Both the position numbers and the translations under genes were made by a program. Source: Actinacidiphila glaucinigra (GTDB taxonomy: Bacteria > Actinomycetota > Actinomycetes > Streptomycetales > Streptomycetaceae). Taken from it: a DNA stretch of 64,000 nucleotides. This document shows positions 20,067 through 28,083 of this stretch, in pieces; position 1 is the stretch's first letter; each line of letters begins with the position of its first letter. The stretch is taken from positions 1 to 64,000 of the forward strand of contig NZ_FZOF01000007.1 in the NCBI RefSeq assembly GCF_900188405.1, written 5' to 3'. The notes under the pieces are model-generated. The model was not told where the DNA came from and did not search any database. It saw only the letters and a list, made by a program, of their open reading frames with translations.

Positions 20067-20657
20067 TCAGGACGTGCCTGGCGGCGGGGTGAGCATCGTC
20101 CCGAAGACCGTGTCGAAGAAGTCCTCGAAGGCCTCGCCCGACCGGCCGGAACGCGCGGCGATCAGCGTTCCCTCCCAGGCGTTGAGCACGAACCGCGCCG
20201 TCCGCTCGGTGTCGAGGTCCGCCCGCAGGTCGCCGGCCCGCTGCGCCTCGGCGAGCGCGCCGGCGATCAGCGAGGCCCACAGGCCGAGGGACGTGCGGAC
20301 GCCCGCGCGGATCGTCTCGCTGTGGTCGCCGATCTCTGCGCCGAAGTTGCCGAACATGCAGCCCCGGGTGAAGTCCGCGTCCGCGGTCTCTTCGCGCAGG
20401 AACTCGAAGTGCGCGCGCAGCCGGGCCAGCGGCGGGGTGCCGGGTTCCGCCAGTTCGTGCGTCCGAAGGCCCGCGCCGTAGCGGTCGAGCGCGACGAGGG
20501 CCAACGACTCCTTGCTGTCGAAGTGGTTGTAGAACGACCCCTTCGGTACGCCGGCCGCGTCCGTGATGTCCTTCACGCCCGCGGCGTTGTACCCCTTCGC
20601 GTGGAACTGCGCGACCGCCGCGTCGACGATCGCCTCGCGCATGCTCTGCCGGGCCAT
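20067..20657 (-). CDS. TetR/AcrR family repressor, candidate regulator of the GACCGGTC operators
   Basis: A protein of 196 residues. The N-terminal helix-turn-helix is typical (A-G-V-P-K-G-S-F-Y-N-H-F-D-S-K-E-S-L, residues about 28-48). The ligand domain has R-G-C-M-F-G-N-F-G-A-E-I near residue 95, with a single cysteine in the position used by several electrophile-sensing TetR proteins; sensing through it is inference. ATG 20657 follows GGAGGAGG. Its promoter holds AATATGGCCGGTCGTCTC (20680-20697), nearly identical to the site before the adjacent dehydrogenase, which suggests autorepression and control of that gene. Confidence 0.88.
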   Translation of the reverse strand: MARQSMREAIVDAAVAQFHAKGYNAAGVKDITDAAGVPKGSFYNHFDSKESLALVALDRYGAGLRTHELAEPGTPPLARLRAHFEFLREETADADFTRGCMFGNFGAEIGDHSETIRAGVRTSLGLWASLIAGALAEAQRAGDLRADLDTERTARFVLNAWEGTLIAARSGRSGEAFEDFFDTVFGTMLTPPPGTS

Positions 20658-20679
20658 GGCGCCACCTCCTCCGCACCGC

Positions 20680-20697
20680 AATATGGCCGGTCGTCTC
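20680..20697. promoter_or_regulatory. GACCGGTC-type operator, tetR promoter
   Basis: AATATGGCC/GGTCGTCTC lies 23 bp before the TetR start. It differs at one base from the 18-mer at 21888 and shares its right half with the sites at 30353-30393. Confidence 0.6.
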
Positions 20698-20739
20698 CCG
20701 CCTGTCAAAAATACACCCGGCAGGGCAGGCCCCGCCGGG

Positions 20740-21756
20740 TCAGGCCGCGGTGTCCAGCACGACCCGGAAGCGGGCCTTTCCGGACATCATGTGCGCGTAC
20801 GCCTCGGGTGCCTGGGACAGGGGCATCGTCTCGATCATCGGGCGGATGCCGGAGCGCGAGCTGAACTCGAGGTTGTCCTCGTTCTCGATCGCCGAGCCGG
20901 TCAGGCTGCCGGTGATGGTGCGCGGGCCGAAGATCAAGTCGGGCGTGGCGACGGTGAGCGGGTCCATGGAGACGCCGACGACGACCATGTGCCCGCGCGC
21001 GGCGAGTCCGGGGACCAGCGGCGTCATCGAGGGGCCGCTCGCCGCCGTGGCGACGATGGCGTCCGCGCCGCCCAGCTTGCGGAGCTCGGCCCCGGGGTCC
21101 TGTGCCGAGCTGTCGATGTAGTGGCTCGCGCCGAGTTCGAGGGCGAGCCTCTCCTTCTCCTTGCCGCGGGCGATGGCGGCCACGCGGTAGCCGAGCCGGG
21201 CGGCGTACTGGAGGCCCAGGTGGCCGAGGCCGCCGATGCCCTGGATCGCCACGAGCCCGCCGGGCCGGACGTGCAGCCGGCTCAGGGCGCTGAAGGTCGT
21301 GAGGCCGGCGCAGAGCAGCGGGGCCGCGAGGGCGGGGGAGAGCTCGTCCGGCACCCGGACCAGGCCGCTGCTGCGGGCGATCACCACCTCGGCGTAGCCG
21401 CCGTCGGTGGTGGTGCCGGTCTGGGGCTGGTCGGCGCAGTTGACGAAGTCGCCGCGGCGGCAGGGCGTGCACTCGCCGCAGTGGCCGCCCAGGAAGCCCA
21501 CGCCCACCCGGTCGCCGACGCTCCAGGCGCTCACGCCCTCGCCGACGGCGTCGATGACGCCGACGACCTCGTGGCCGGGGACCACCGGCTGCGACGGGTC
21601 GGCCCGCAGGCCCTCCACGGCGAGCGCGTCGGAGTGGCAGACGCCGCAGCTCTCCACCCTCAGCCGGACGTGCCCGGCGGGCGGGTCGACGATCTCGCGG
21701 GTGACGAGTTCGAAGTTGCGGGCGCCTGTGACCTCGAATGCGCGGTACGTGGACAT
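20740..21756 (-). CDS. Zinc-dependent alcohol dehydrogenase family protein
   Basis: A medium-chain dehydrogenase of 338 residues. The catalytic zinc ligands are in C-G-V-C-H-S-D (about residue 37) and G-H-E-V-V-G-V (about 60). The structural zinc loop is H-C-G-E-C-T-P-C-R-R-G-D-F-V-N-C. The Rossmann motif is G-I-G-G-L-G-H-L-G. It should reduce an aldehyde or oxidise an alcohol with NAD(P); the substrate is unknown. ATG 21756 follows GAGGAG. It precedes the TetR gene on the same strand and has a matching operator 130 bp upstream. Confidence 0.92.
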   Translation of the reverse strand: MSTYRAFEVTGARNFELVTREIVDPPAGHVRLRVESCGVCHSDALAVEGLRADPSQPVVPGHEVVGVIDAVGEGVSAWSVGDRVGVGFLGGHCGECTPCRRGDFVNCADQPQTGTTTDGGYAEVVIARSSGLVRVPDELSPALAAPLLCAGLTTFSALSRLHVRPGGLVAIQGIGGLGHLGLQYAARLGYRVAAIARGKEKERLALELGASHYIDSSAQDPGAELRKLGGADAIVATAASGPSMTPLVPGLAARGHMVVVGVSMDPLTVATPDLIFGPRTITGSLTGSAIENEDNLEFSSRSGIRPMIETMPLSQAPEAYAHMMSGKARFRVVLDTAA

Positions 21757-21887
21757 GGTTCTCCTCGATGGGTCGACCGGTGGGGTTGGGGGTGGCCGGG
21801 CGGGACGCCACAGCGGCGGCGGCGCCGGCCGCGGCGCAGGCCGCACGCGTCGCGCCGGAGCGACGGGTGGACCTGCGCCGGAAGACC

Positions 21888-21905
21888 AATATGACCGGTC
21901 GTCTC
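21888..21905. promoter_or_regulatory. GACCGGTC-type operator, alcohol dehydrogenase promoter
   Basis: AATATGACC/GGTCGTCTC, 17 of 18 bases identical to the tetR site. It lies about 130 bp before the dehydrogenase start. Confidence 0.6.
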
Positions 21906-22016
21906 AAATGCGTCAAGCGCCACCGGCGCGCCCGGACGCGTCCCGGGCGTGACGGCACCGGCCCGCCCCGACGGTGGTCGGGACGGGCCGGTGGGGGGTA
22001 TCGGGGGCGGGGTGGG

Positions 22017-22103
22017 TCAGACGACCTGGGCGAAGCAGGCCGCGCTCACGGCTGCCGCGAGCACCATCAGGGACGCTGCCAGGAGGGGCTTGGGGACACG
22101 CAT
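22017..22103 (-). CDS. Candidate 28-residue secreted or membrane peptide
   Basis: ATG 22103 with GGAGG seven bases upstream opens a frame of 28 codons: a basic start (M-R-V-P-K-P), a hydrophobic stretch (L-L-A-A-S-L-M-V-L-A-A-A-V-S-A-A), then C-F-A-Q-V-V. It could be a membrane peptide or a very short lipoprotein cleaved before the cysteine. It follows the 59-residue gene by 41 bp on the same strand, so they may be co-transcribed from the operator at 22382. No family is recognised. Confidence 0.45.
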   Translation of the reverse strand: MRVPKPLLAASLMVLAAAVSAACFAQVV

Positions 22104-22144
22104 GGGAAGGCCTCCGTCTTCTCGGCCGGCGGGACCGGCGCGGT

Positions 22145-22324
22145 TCACAGGCAGTAGCGGACGAGCCACTCGTCGGCGCTGTACACGCGCCGGGCCGGGT
22201 CGGGTGCCGTGGCCGGGGTCTCCTGGACCATCTGGTCGGGCCGGATGCGCTCCGGGAGCTTGCCGAACCGGGCCCTGCGCGCAGTCGCGGCGGCATCGGG
22301 CGTCTTGTGTTGCGTGGGTGGCAT
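22145..22324 (-). CDS. Candidate 59-residue small protein
   Basis: ATG 22324 opens 59 codons. The N-terminal third is basic and Ala rich, followed by R-F-G-K-L-P-E-R-I-R-P-D-Q-M-V, an acidic/Pro linker, and the end Y-S-A-D-E-W-L-V-R-Y-C-L. The composition is protein-like and the ending aromatic. It has GGAG 9 bases before the start. The TCACC-N9-GGTGA element at 22382 lies 58 bp upstream. A RiPP-like precursor is conceivable given the Trp/Tyr/Cys tail, but there is no modification enzyme beside it, so I assign no function. Confidence 0.55.
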   Translation of the reverse strand: MPPTQHKTPDAAATARRARFGKLPERIRPDQMVQETPATAPDPARRVYSADEWLVRYCL

Positions 22325-22381
22325 CGCGTCGTCTCCTCCGCGGGCGGGGTGTCGTTTCCGTCGACGATGTCCCCCAGGCTG

Positions 22382-22400
22382 TCACCTGTCAAGGGGGTGA
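22382..22400. promoter_or_regulatory. TCACC-N9-GGTGA operator, copy 1
   Basis: TCACC-TGTCAAGGG-GGTGA. On the minus strand it contains TTGACA, a consensus -35, pointing toward the two small leftward genes, so a bound protein would block that promoter. Confidence 0.6.
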
Positions 22401-22445
22401 TTCGTCTCATATGTAGCAGGGGTGGTCGACGTCTGGAGTGATGCG

Positions 22446-22504
22446 TCACCTGTTTGACAGGTGATGAATGGCTCTGTCACAGTCGTCACCATCCGGACAG
22501 GTGA
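22446..22504. promoter_or_regulatory. TCACC-N9-GGTGA operators, copies 2 and 3
   Basis: Copy 2 (22446-22464) is a perfect palindrome, TCACCTGT-TTG-ACAGGTGA, with TTGACA on the plus strand. Copy 3 (22486-22504) is TCACC-ATCCGGACA-GGTGA. Their centres are 40 bp apart, the same spacing as the pair at 38972-39030. They face the small gene at 22545 and the DipZ-like gene. Confidence 0.65.
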
Positions 22505-22544
22505 TGTTCCGGGCCGTGCCCGGGACATGCGAGAAAGGCCGATC

Positions 22545-22733
22545 GTGACCGAGACGAACCACATCGCGGTCGTCACCGCCGCCGGAGAGCGCCGCGACGG
22601 CCGGGCGACCGGTCCGGAGCAGTCGCCGGCCGGGGGATCGGCGCCGTGCTGCCCGGGCGCGGCCGCCCACCCGATCCGCCCCTGCTCCACGGCGCTCGCC
22701 GTCCCGGTGAACGCCGGGGCCACCGCCGTCTGA
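22545..22733 (+). CDS. Candidate 62-residue small protein with Cys-Cys motif
   Basis: GTG 22545 with GAGAAAGG upstream opens 62 codons. The start is M-T-E-T-N-H-I-A-V-V-T-A-A-G-E-R-R and the second half has S-A-P-C-C-P-G and I-R-P-C-S. There is no signal peptide and I recognise no family. It lies directly downstream of two TCACC-N9-GGTGA copies and 120 bp before the DipZ-like gene on the same strand. The three cysteines suggest a thiol or metal role, but that is a guess. Confidence 0.45.
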   Translation: MTETNHIAVVTAAGERRDGRATGPEQSPAGGSAPCCPGAAAHPIRPCSTALAVPVNAGATAV

Positions 22734-22853
22734 GGCCGTGCCCGCCGCCGCCCACCGAGGCGGCACCGTCCGTCCGCGTCGTGCCGGGGCCCAGGCTTCC
22801 GGCGCCCGCCGTTCCCCCGGGGCCGTTCGTGAGAGCCCTGTCCGGAGGTCGTC

Positions 22854-24539
22854 TTGCTCACCCTGCTGCTCATCGGGCTGGTCGGCGGATTCGTCACCGC
22901 CGTCTCCCCGTGTGTGCTCCCCGTACTGCCCCTGGTCTTCCTCTCGGGCGGGGTCCCGGCGTCCGGGAAGGGGGCGGAACCGGCGCGCAGAAGCCGGCCG
23001 TACGCGGTGATGGCCGGACTGGTCGTCAGCTTCAGCCTCATCACGCTGTTCGGCACCCTCGTGCTCGGCGCCCTGCCGGTGCCGCCGGACATCCTGCGGT
23101 GGGTGGGGCTCGGGGTGCTGCTCCTGCTGGGCGTGGCCATGATGTTCCCGGCCGTGCAGGACCTGCTGGAGCGCCCGTTCGCGCGGATCGGGCAGCGGCG
23201 CGTCGGGGGCGGCCGCGGCGGGTTCCTGCTGGGACTCGTCCTCGGGACGGTGTACGTGCCCTGCGCCGGTCCCGTGCTCGCCGCGATCGCCGTCGCCGGC
23301 GCCACCCACCGGATCGGCCCGGGGACGGTCGTGCTCGCCGTCGCCTTCGCGGTCGGCACCGCGATTCCGCTGCTCTTCTTCGCGCTGGCCGGCCGGAGGG
23401 TGGGCGAGCGGGTGCGCGCGTTCCGCGAACGGCAGCGCGGGGTGCGGTTCGCCGCCGGACTGACCTTCGTCGTGCTCGCCTTCGGCCTCACCTTCAACCT
23501 CACCGACGTCGTGCAGCGTGCCGTCCCCGACTACACCTCCCGCGTCAACGACGCGATCGCCGGCCCCGGCCTCCCGGGCGGGCACGGCACCTCCGGCTCG
23601 CGGGAGTTGCGCTCCTGCGCGGAGGAACCCGAGGCCGTCCTCCTGGACTGCGGCGCGGCGCCGGAGATATCGGGAATCCAGCAGTGGCTCAACACGCCGG
23701 GCGACGCGCCGCTGACGAAGAAGTCACTGGCCGGCAAGGTCGTCCTCGTCGACTTCTGGGCCTACTCCTGCATCAACTGCCAGCGGGCCATCGAGCACGT
23801 CGGCGCCTGGTACGAGAACTACCGGTCCGACGGCCTCGTGGTCATCGGCGTGCACACGCCCGAGTACGCCTTCGAGCGCGTCCCCGGCAACATCGCGGCG
23901 GGCGCCCGGCGGCTCGGTGTCGACTACCCGGTGGCGCTGGACAACGACTACGCGACCTGGGACAACTTCGGCAACCAGGCCTGGCCCACCCAGTACCTGA
24001 TCGACGCCCGCGGCACGGTCCGACACGTCGCCGTCGGCGAGGGCGGCTACGGCGGCACCGAGTCGCTGATCCGGCGCCTGCTCGCCGACGCCCGCCCCGG
24101 CGTCGCACTGCCGCCGCCCACGGACGTCCCCGACGACACCCCGACGGACCAGAGGCAGACCCCGGAGATCCCGCTGGGGGCGGGCCGCAGTGCCGCCGTG
24201 GTGAACGGACCCGTGACCACGGGCACCGGTGAGTTCGCCCGCCCGGAGGCGCTCCTTCCCGGCCAGGCCGCCCTGACCGGGACCTGGCAGGCGGGCGCGG
24301 AAGCGGTCACCAGCGGGCGGAACGCCGGGATCACGCTGGACTTCTTCGCCCGCGACGTCTACCTCGACGTCGGTGGCACCGGAACGGTCACCGCGACCCT
24401 GGACGGGCGCACCACCACCCTCCCTGTCTCCGGCGCCCCCGGTATCCGCCGTGTGGTGAGCGGGAGTTCGGCCCGCCAGGGTGTCCTGACGCTGAAGCTC
24501 TCGCCCGGGCTCAGCGCCTACTCCTTCACCTTCGGCTGA
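22854..24539 (+). CDS. DipZ-like fusion: DsbD-type transporter, thioredoxin domain and C-terminal beta domain
   Basis: A protein of 561 residues resembling mycobacterial DipZ. Residues 1-225 are a six-helix CcdA/DsbD electron-transfer domain with the paired cysteines in S-P-C-V-L-P and V-P-C-A-G-P. Residues about 290-420 are an extracytoplasmic TlpA-type thioredoxin fold with W-A-Y-S-C-I-N-C-Q-R. The last 110 residues form a beta domain like the carbohydrate-module fold at the end of DipZ. It should carry reducing power from cytoplasmic thioredoxin to thiols outside the membrane. TTG 22854 follows GGAGG. The strong terminator at 24565 ends the unit, and two TCACC-N9-GGTGA sites lie upstream. 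Confidence 0.88.
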   Translation: MLTLLLIGLVGGFVTAVSPCVLPVLPLVFLSGGVPASGKGAEPARRSRPYAVMAGLVVSFSLITLFGTLVLGALPVPPDILRWVGLGVLLLLGVAMMFPAVQDLLERPFARIGQRRVGGGRGGFLLGLVLGTVYVPCAGPVLAAIAVAGATHRIGPGTVVLAVAFAVGTAIPLLFFALAGRRVGERVRAFRERQRGVRFAAGLTFVVLAFGLTFNLTDVVQRAVPDYTSRVNDAIAGPGLPGGHGTSGSRELRSCAEEPEAVLLDCGAAPEISGIQQWLNTPGDAPLTKKSLAGKVVLVDFWAYSCINCQRAIEHVGAWYENYRSDGLVVIGVHTPEYAFERVPGNIAAGARRLGVDYPVALDNDYATWDNFGNQAWPTQYLIDARGTVRHVAVGEGGYGGTESLIRRLLADARPGVALPPPTDVPDDTPTDQRQTPEIPLGAGRSAAVVNGPVTTGTGEFARPEALLPGQAALTGTWQAGAEAVTSGRNAGITLDFFARDVYLDVGGTGTVTATLDGRTTTLPVSGAPGIRRVVSGSSARQGVLTLKLSPGLSAYSFTFG

Positions 24540-24564
24540 CCGGCCGGCCGTCGGCCTGCCGTAC

Positions 24565-24605
24565 CGCCACCGCCCCCGGCCGTGACACGGCCGGGGGCGG
24601 TGGCG
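24565..24605 (+). terminator. Terminator after the DipZ-like gene
   Basis: A perfect 18-bp inverted repeat with the loop TGACA, 26 nt after the stop codon. Confidence 0.8.
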
Positions 24606-24631
24606 CGCGGACGGCGCGCGGACGACGGAAC

Positions 24632-24685
24632 GGGGCGGATCGAGGGCACGGCACCAGTGATGGTGCCGTGCCCTCGATCCGCCCC
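24632..24685 (-). terminator. Terminator of the alpha/beta hydrolase gene (25-bp perfect stem)
   Basis: Two 25-base arms, starting GGGGCGGATCGAGGGC and pairing without mismatch, surround the loop GTGA. It lies 73 nt past the leftward hydrolase stop and with the neighbouring stem insulates the two convergent genes. Confidence 0.75.
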
Positions 24686-24758
24686 GATCCGGTCCCCGCC
24701 ACCGATGCTCAGGTCGGCGTCGCCGGCGTGCGGGGAAGCCGGCGTCCGCCGGCCCGGC

Positions 24759-25820
24759 TCAGAAGGAGTCGACGTCGACGACGGCCGCCGCGAACGCCTC
24801 CGGTGCCTCCTGGGGCACGTTGTGGCCGATGCCCCTCAGCGTCCGGTGGGCGTACCTGCCCGAGAACTTGGCGCGGTAGGCGGCTCCCTCCCCGGCCGGG
24901 GTGAACGGATCGTCCTCACCGTCGAGGGTGATGGTGGGCACCCCGATCATCGGGCCCGCGGCGAGCCGCCGCTCCAGGCGGTCGTGGCGCGGATCGCCCT
25001 TCGCGAGGCCGAGCCGCCAGCGGTAGTTGTGGAGCACGATGGCGACGTAGTCCGGGTTCTCGAAGGACGCCGCGGTGCGGCGGAACGTGGCGTCGTCGAA
25101 CTCCCACGTGGGGGAGTTGAACTCCCAGACCAGACGGGCGAGGTCGTGCCGGTTCTCCTCCAGGCCGAGGCGGCCCCGCTCGGTGGCGAAGTAGTACTGG
25201 TACCACCACGCCCACTCGGCCTTCGGCGGCAGCGGCTGCTTGTTCGCGTCCCGGTTGGTGATCAGGTAGCCGGTGACGGAGACCAGGGCCTTGCAGCGCT
25301 CCGGCCAGACGGCGGCGATGATGTCGGCGGTCCGCGACCCCCAGTCGTAGCCGGCCAGCACGGCCTTCTCGATCCGCAGGGCGTTCATCAGGGCGATGAC
25401 GTCGAGCGCCACCACCGACTGCTGGGCGTTGCGGAACGCCCGCGGCGACAGGAAGCGCGTCGTGCCGTGGCCGCGCAGGTGCGGGACGATGACGCGGTAG
25501 CCCTCGGCCGCCAGCAGGGGCGCGACGTCGACGTAGCTGTGGATGTCGTACGGCCAGCCGTGCAGGAGTATCACCACGGGGCCGTCGGCGGGGCCGGACT
25601 CGGCGTAACCGATGTTCAGGACGCCGGCGTCGACCTGCTTGAGCGCGCCGAGGGAGGTGTACGGACCGCGGACCGGAGCCGTTCCCCCGGTGCCGGGCCC
25701 CGGCCCCGGCCCGTGCGCCGCCGCCGAAGCGGGTGGTGACGCGAGGCCCGACAGCCCCGCGAGCGACGCCGCGGCCGCGCCCGCGCCGAAAACCTTGCCG
25801 AAGCTCCGCCTGTCGATCAT
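24759..25820 (-). CDS. Tat-exported alpha/beta hydrolase, epoxide-hydrolase-like
   Basis: A protein of 353 residues. The start M-I-D-R-R-S-F-G-K-V-F-G is a twin-arginine signal, followed by a hydrophobic stretch and an A-S-A-A-A cleavage region. The mature part is an alpha/beta hydrolase: oxyanion loop L-L-H-G-W-P, nucleophile elbow A-G-Y-D-W-G (aspartate nucleophile, as in epoxide hydrolases and haloalkane dehalogenases), acid D-G-E-D-D-P and H-I in G-I-G-H-N-V-P-Q-E. The substrate is unknown. ATG 25820 is chosen for the Tat signal. The operator at 25881 contains TTGACC reading toward this gene. Confidence 0.88.
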   Translation of the reverse strand: MIDRRSFGKVFGAGAAAASLAGLSGLASPPASAAAHGPGPGPGTGGTAPVRGPYTSLGALKQVDAGVLNIGYAESGPADGPVVILLHGWPYDIHSYVDVAPLLAAEGYRVIVPHLRGHGTTRFLSPRAFRNAQQSVVALDVIALMNALRIEKAVLAGYDWGSRTADIIAAVWPERCKALVSVTGYLITNRDANKQPLPPKAEWAWWYQYYFATERGRLGLEENRHDLARLVWEFNSPTWEFDDATFRRTAASFENPDYVAIVLHNYRWRLGLAKGDPRHDRLERRLAAGPMIGVPTITLDGEDDPFTPAGEGAAYRAKFSGRYAHRTLRGIGHNVPQEAPEAFAAAVVDVDSF

Positions 25821-25880
25821 TCCCAACCTTCTTTCACGTTCCGGGGATTCTCCCGTCGGCAACCCTTGCACGCGCAAGCG

Positions 25881-25899
25881 TCACCGGTCAAGGTGGTGA
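25881..25899. promoter_or_regulatory. TCACC-N9-GGTGA operator, copy 4
   Basis: TCACC-GGTCAAGGT-GGTGA, 61 bp before the hydrolase start. The minus strand reads TTGACC as a -35 with AAGGGT 18 bp further as a weak -10. Confidence 0.55.
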
Positions 25900-26141
25900 C
25901 GGATGGGCGGGTGGGTCGCGGAATCGTCGCCGGTCCGGGGAGGGGCGGCAGGTCGGGCCGCGGAAGGGGGTGGCAGGATGGCGTCCGGTCGTGCCCCGCG
26001 CGTGCCGCCCGCGCGGCTGCCGTCTCGGGCCGGCCTCCTCGGGCCCCGTGCGGCAGCGTCGCCGGCGGACGGCCCACCACGCGGCTGCCGCGCCCGCATC
26101 GCGGTGGCACGCGTCCTCGTCGCTACCGCTGGAGTTCCGCC

Positions 26142-26762
26142 ATGTCCCATCGCACCGGCCTGATCCTCGACTTCGGCGGTGTCCTCACCACGCCCCTGCT
26201 GCCCGCCGTACTCGCCTTCGAGCGGCGCGAGGGGCTGGCCGAGGGCGCCTGCATCACCGCGCTCTACCTCGACGAGGAGGGCACCCGGCGCACGCACGAC
26301 CTCGAACGCGGCGCGATCACCCAGGAGGAGTGGAACGCCGCGGCGGCCCGCAGCCTCGGCGTGGCGCCCGACAACCTCATGGGCCGGATCTTCGCCGACC
26401 TGCGGCCCGAGACGGCCCTGATCGACGCCGCGGCCGCCGCCCGGCGCGCCGGGGTGCGCGTGGGGATCCTGTCCAACTCCGTCGGCTTCGCGCCGTGGGA
26501 CCTCTACGAGGGCTACGACCTGGAGGGTTCCTACGACGCGGTGGTCATCTCCGAGCACCACGGGATGCGCAAGCCGGAGCCCGCCATCTTCGAACTGGCA
26601 CTGAAGGAGCTCGGTCTGCCCGCCGAGGCCTGCGTGTTCGTGGACGACACCGAGCAGTACCTCGCACCGGCCGCCGAGTTGGGGCTCGCCGGCGTCCACG
26701 CCAAGGACCCCGAGGAGACGATCGCGCAGCTGGAGGTCCTGCTCGGCGTCGCTCTGCGCTGA
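26142..26762 (+). CDS. HAD family hydrolase
   Basis: A protein of 206 residues of the HAD-IA type. Motif 1 is L-D-F-G-G-V-L (residues 8-14). The G in the second acidic position is common in this group, so the activity (phosphatase or dehalogenase) is uncertain. Motif 2 is I-L-S-N-S, the conserved lysine is in R-K-P-E-P-A-I-F, and motif 4 is F-V-D-D-T. ATG 26142 has GGAG upstream. It is convergent with the nitronate monooxygenase gene, with a shared terminator. It may or may not be under the operator at 25881, 243 bp upstream. Confidence 0.88.
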   Translation: MSHRTGLILDFGGVLTTPLLPAVLAFERREGLAEGACITALYLDEEGTRRTHDLERGAITQEEWNAAAARSLGVAPDNLMGRIFADLRPETALIDAAAAARRAGVRVGILSNSVGFAPWDLYEGYDLEGSYDAVVISEHHGMRKPEPAIFELALKELGLPAEACVFVDDTEQYLAPAAELGLAGVHAKDPEETIAQLEVLLGVALR

Positions 26763-26773
26763 CGGCCCGTAGG

Positions 26774-26800
26774 GGGCGGGCCGGCGTGTGCGGCCCGCCC
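26774..26800. terminator. Bidirectional terminator
   Basis: Ten-base arms GGGCGGGCCG and CGGCCCGCCC around a 7-nt loop, between two convergent stops (26762 and 26814). Confidence 0.6.
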
Positions 26801-26813
26801 GTACGCGTCCGGA

Positions 26814-27845
26814 TCAGATCCCGGAGGCCAGCCGCCGCAGGATCCGCTCCGCGGGTTCCTCGGTCGCGTGACGGTGGCCGGTGCCGGCCCACAGGTGGAT
26901 CCGCTCCTGGTCGCCGGCGGCGGCCGCCGCCCTGCGCATCGGGCCGGTCAGATGGTGCAGGGCCGGGTAGCCGGCCGGTGCCGCGTCGGTGTGGCGGTCG
27001 GTGAACTCGTTGCGCAGCGCCCGCGCCGGGCGTCCCGTGAACGCCCGGGTCACCACCGTCCCGGTGCGTGCCGGGTCGGCCAGCGCCGCCCTGTGCGGAG
27101 CGGAGGTGCCGGCCTCTTCGGCGCGCGTCAGGACGGTGCCGACCATGACCGCGTCGGCTCCGGCGCGCAGCGCACCGGCCACGGCGGCGGGGGTCGCCAG
27201 GCCGCCGGCGGCGACGAGCGGCAGGGGTACGGCCGCGCGCACCTCGCCGAGCAGGTCCTCCAGGGGGACCGCCGCCGGTGTGTGCTGCGGGGTGAGGGTG
27301 CCGGAGTGACCGCCCGCGGCGGACGCCTGGACCGCCAGCACGTCGGCGCCCGCCTCCGCGGCCGCCCGGGCCTCCGCGGCCGAGGTGACGGTCTGCACGA
27401 CCAGGCTGCCCGCGGCTCGCAGCCCCGAGACGACCGAGGCCTGCGGGATGCCGAAGGTGAAGCTCACCACCGGCACCGGGTCGGAGAGCAGCAGGGCGAC
27501 CTTGTCCGCCCAGTGGTCGTCGTCCTCGACGAGCTCCGCGGCCGGTGTGTCGACGCCGTGGATCCCGGCGTCGGGCGCGATGGCGTGGGCGTAGCGCCGG
27601 AAGGCGTCGGGGTCGACCGGGACGGGATTGGGCGCGAAGAGGTTGACGCCGAAGGGCACCCCCGCGGACCGGACGGCGGCGATCTGCTCGGCCAGCGCCG
27701 CGGTGGTGCGGTACCCGCCGGGCACGAAACCCAGACCGCCGGCCCGGGCGGCCGCGGTGACCAGTGCGGGAGTGGTGGGACCGCCGGCCATCGGCGCGGC
27801 GAGGACCGGGGTGTCCACCCCGAGTGCGACCAGTGGCGAGACCAT
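26814..27845 (-). CDS. Nitronate monooxygenase family flavoprotein
   Basis: An FMN-dependent TIM-barrel protein of 343 residues. N-terminal A-A-P-M-A-G-G-P-T-T-P binds the flavin phosphate region. A-G-G-H-S-G-T, with the catalytic-position histidine, and V-A-A-G-G-L-A-T complete the nitronate monooxygenase pattern. The family oxidises alkyl nitronates such as propionate 3-nitronate, though some members are NADH:quinone reductases. ATG 27845 has AGGAGG upstream at slightly long spacing. It is divergent from an NTF2-like gene and shares the operator at 27983. Confidence 0.9.
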   Translation of the reverse strand: MVSPLVALGVDTPVLAAPMAGGPTTPALVTAAARAGGLGFVPGGYRTTAALAEQIAAVRSAGVPFGVNLFAPNPVPVDPDAFRRYAHAIAPDAGIHGVDTPAAELVEDDDHWADKVALLLSDPVPVVSFTFGIPQASVVSGLRAAGSLVVQTVTSAAEARAAAEAGADVLAVQASAAGGHSGTLTPQHTPAAVPLEDLLGEVRAAVPLPLVAAGGLATPAAVAGALRAGADAVMVGTVLTRAEEAGTSAPHRAALADPARTGTVVTRAFTGRPARALRNEFTDRHTDAAPAGYPALHHLTGPMRRAAAAAGDQERIHLWAGTGHRHATEEPAERILRRLASGI

Positions 27846-27982
27846 GATGTGAGTGTTCCTCCTGCGGAGTGGCGACGCTCGTTCGCGGGGTGGGGCAGGG
27901 GTCGGGCCGTGTCGGCCGGGGGCCGCTCGCCGGCGTCACCGGACGGCCCGCGCTTGCCAGTATACGACCGCCCAACTATTTT

Positions 27983-28000
27983 TATTTGACCGGTCGACTA
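27983..28000. promoter_or_regulatory. GACCGGTC-type operator in a divergent promoter
   Basis: TATTTGACC/GGTCGACTA, in an AT-rich patch that is striking in this genome, between the nitronate monooxygenase and NTF2-like genes. Confidence 0.65.
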
Positions 28001-28083
28001 CTATCGATCGTCCCCGATCCGGCCGCCCTCCGCACGCGGGCGGGCGCCGCCCTTCCTACCTTTGAGCACAGAGGAGAACCGAC

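Noticed and set aside
22545-22733. Reading the three small genes around 22.0-22.7 kb as a RiPP cluster
   Set aside because: No modifying enzyme, leader peptidase or dedicated transporter is adjacent; the Cys/Trp/Tyr tails alone are not enough.
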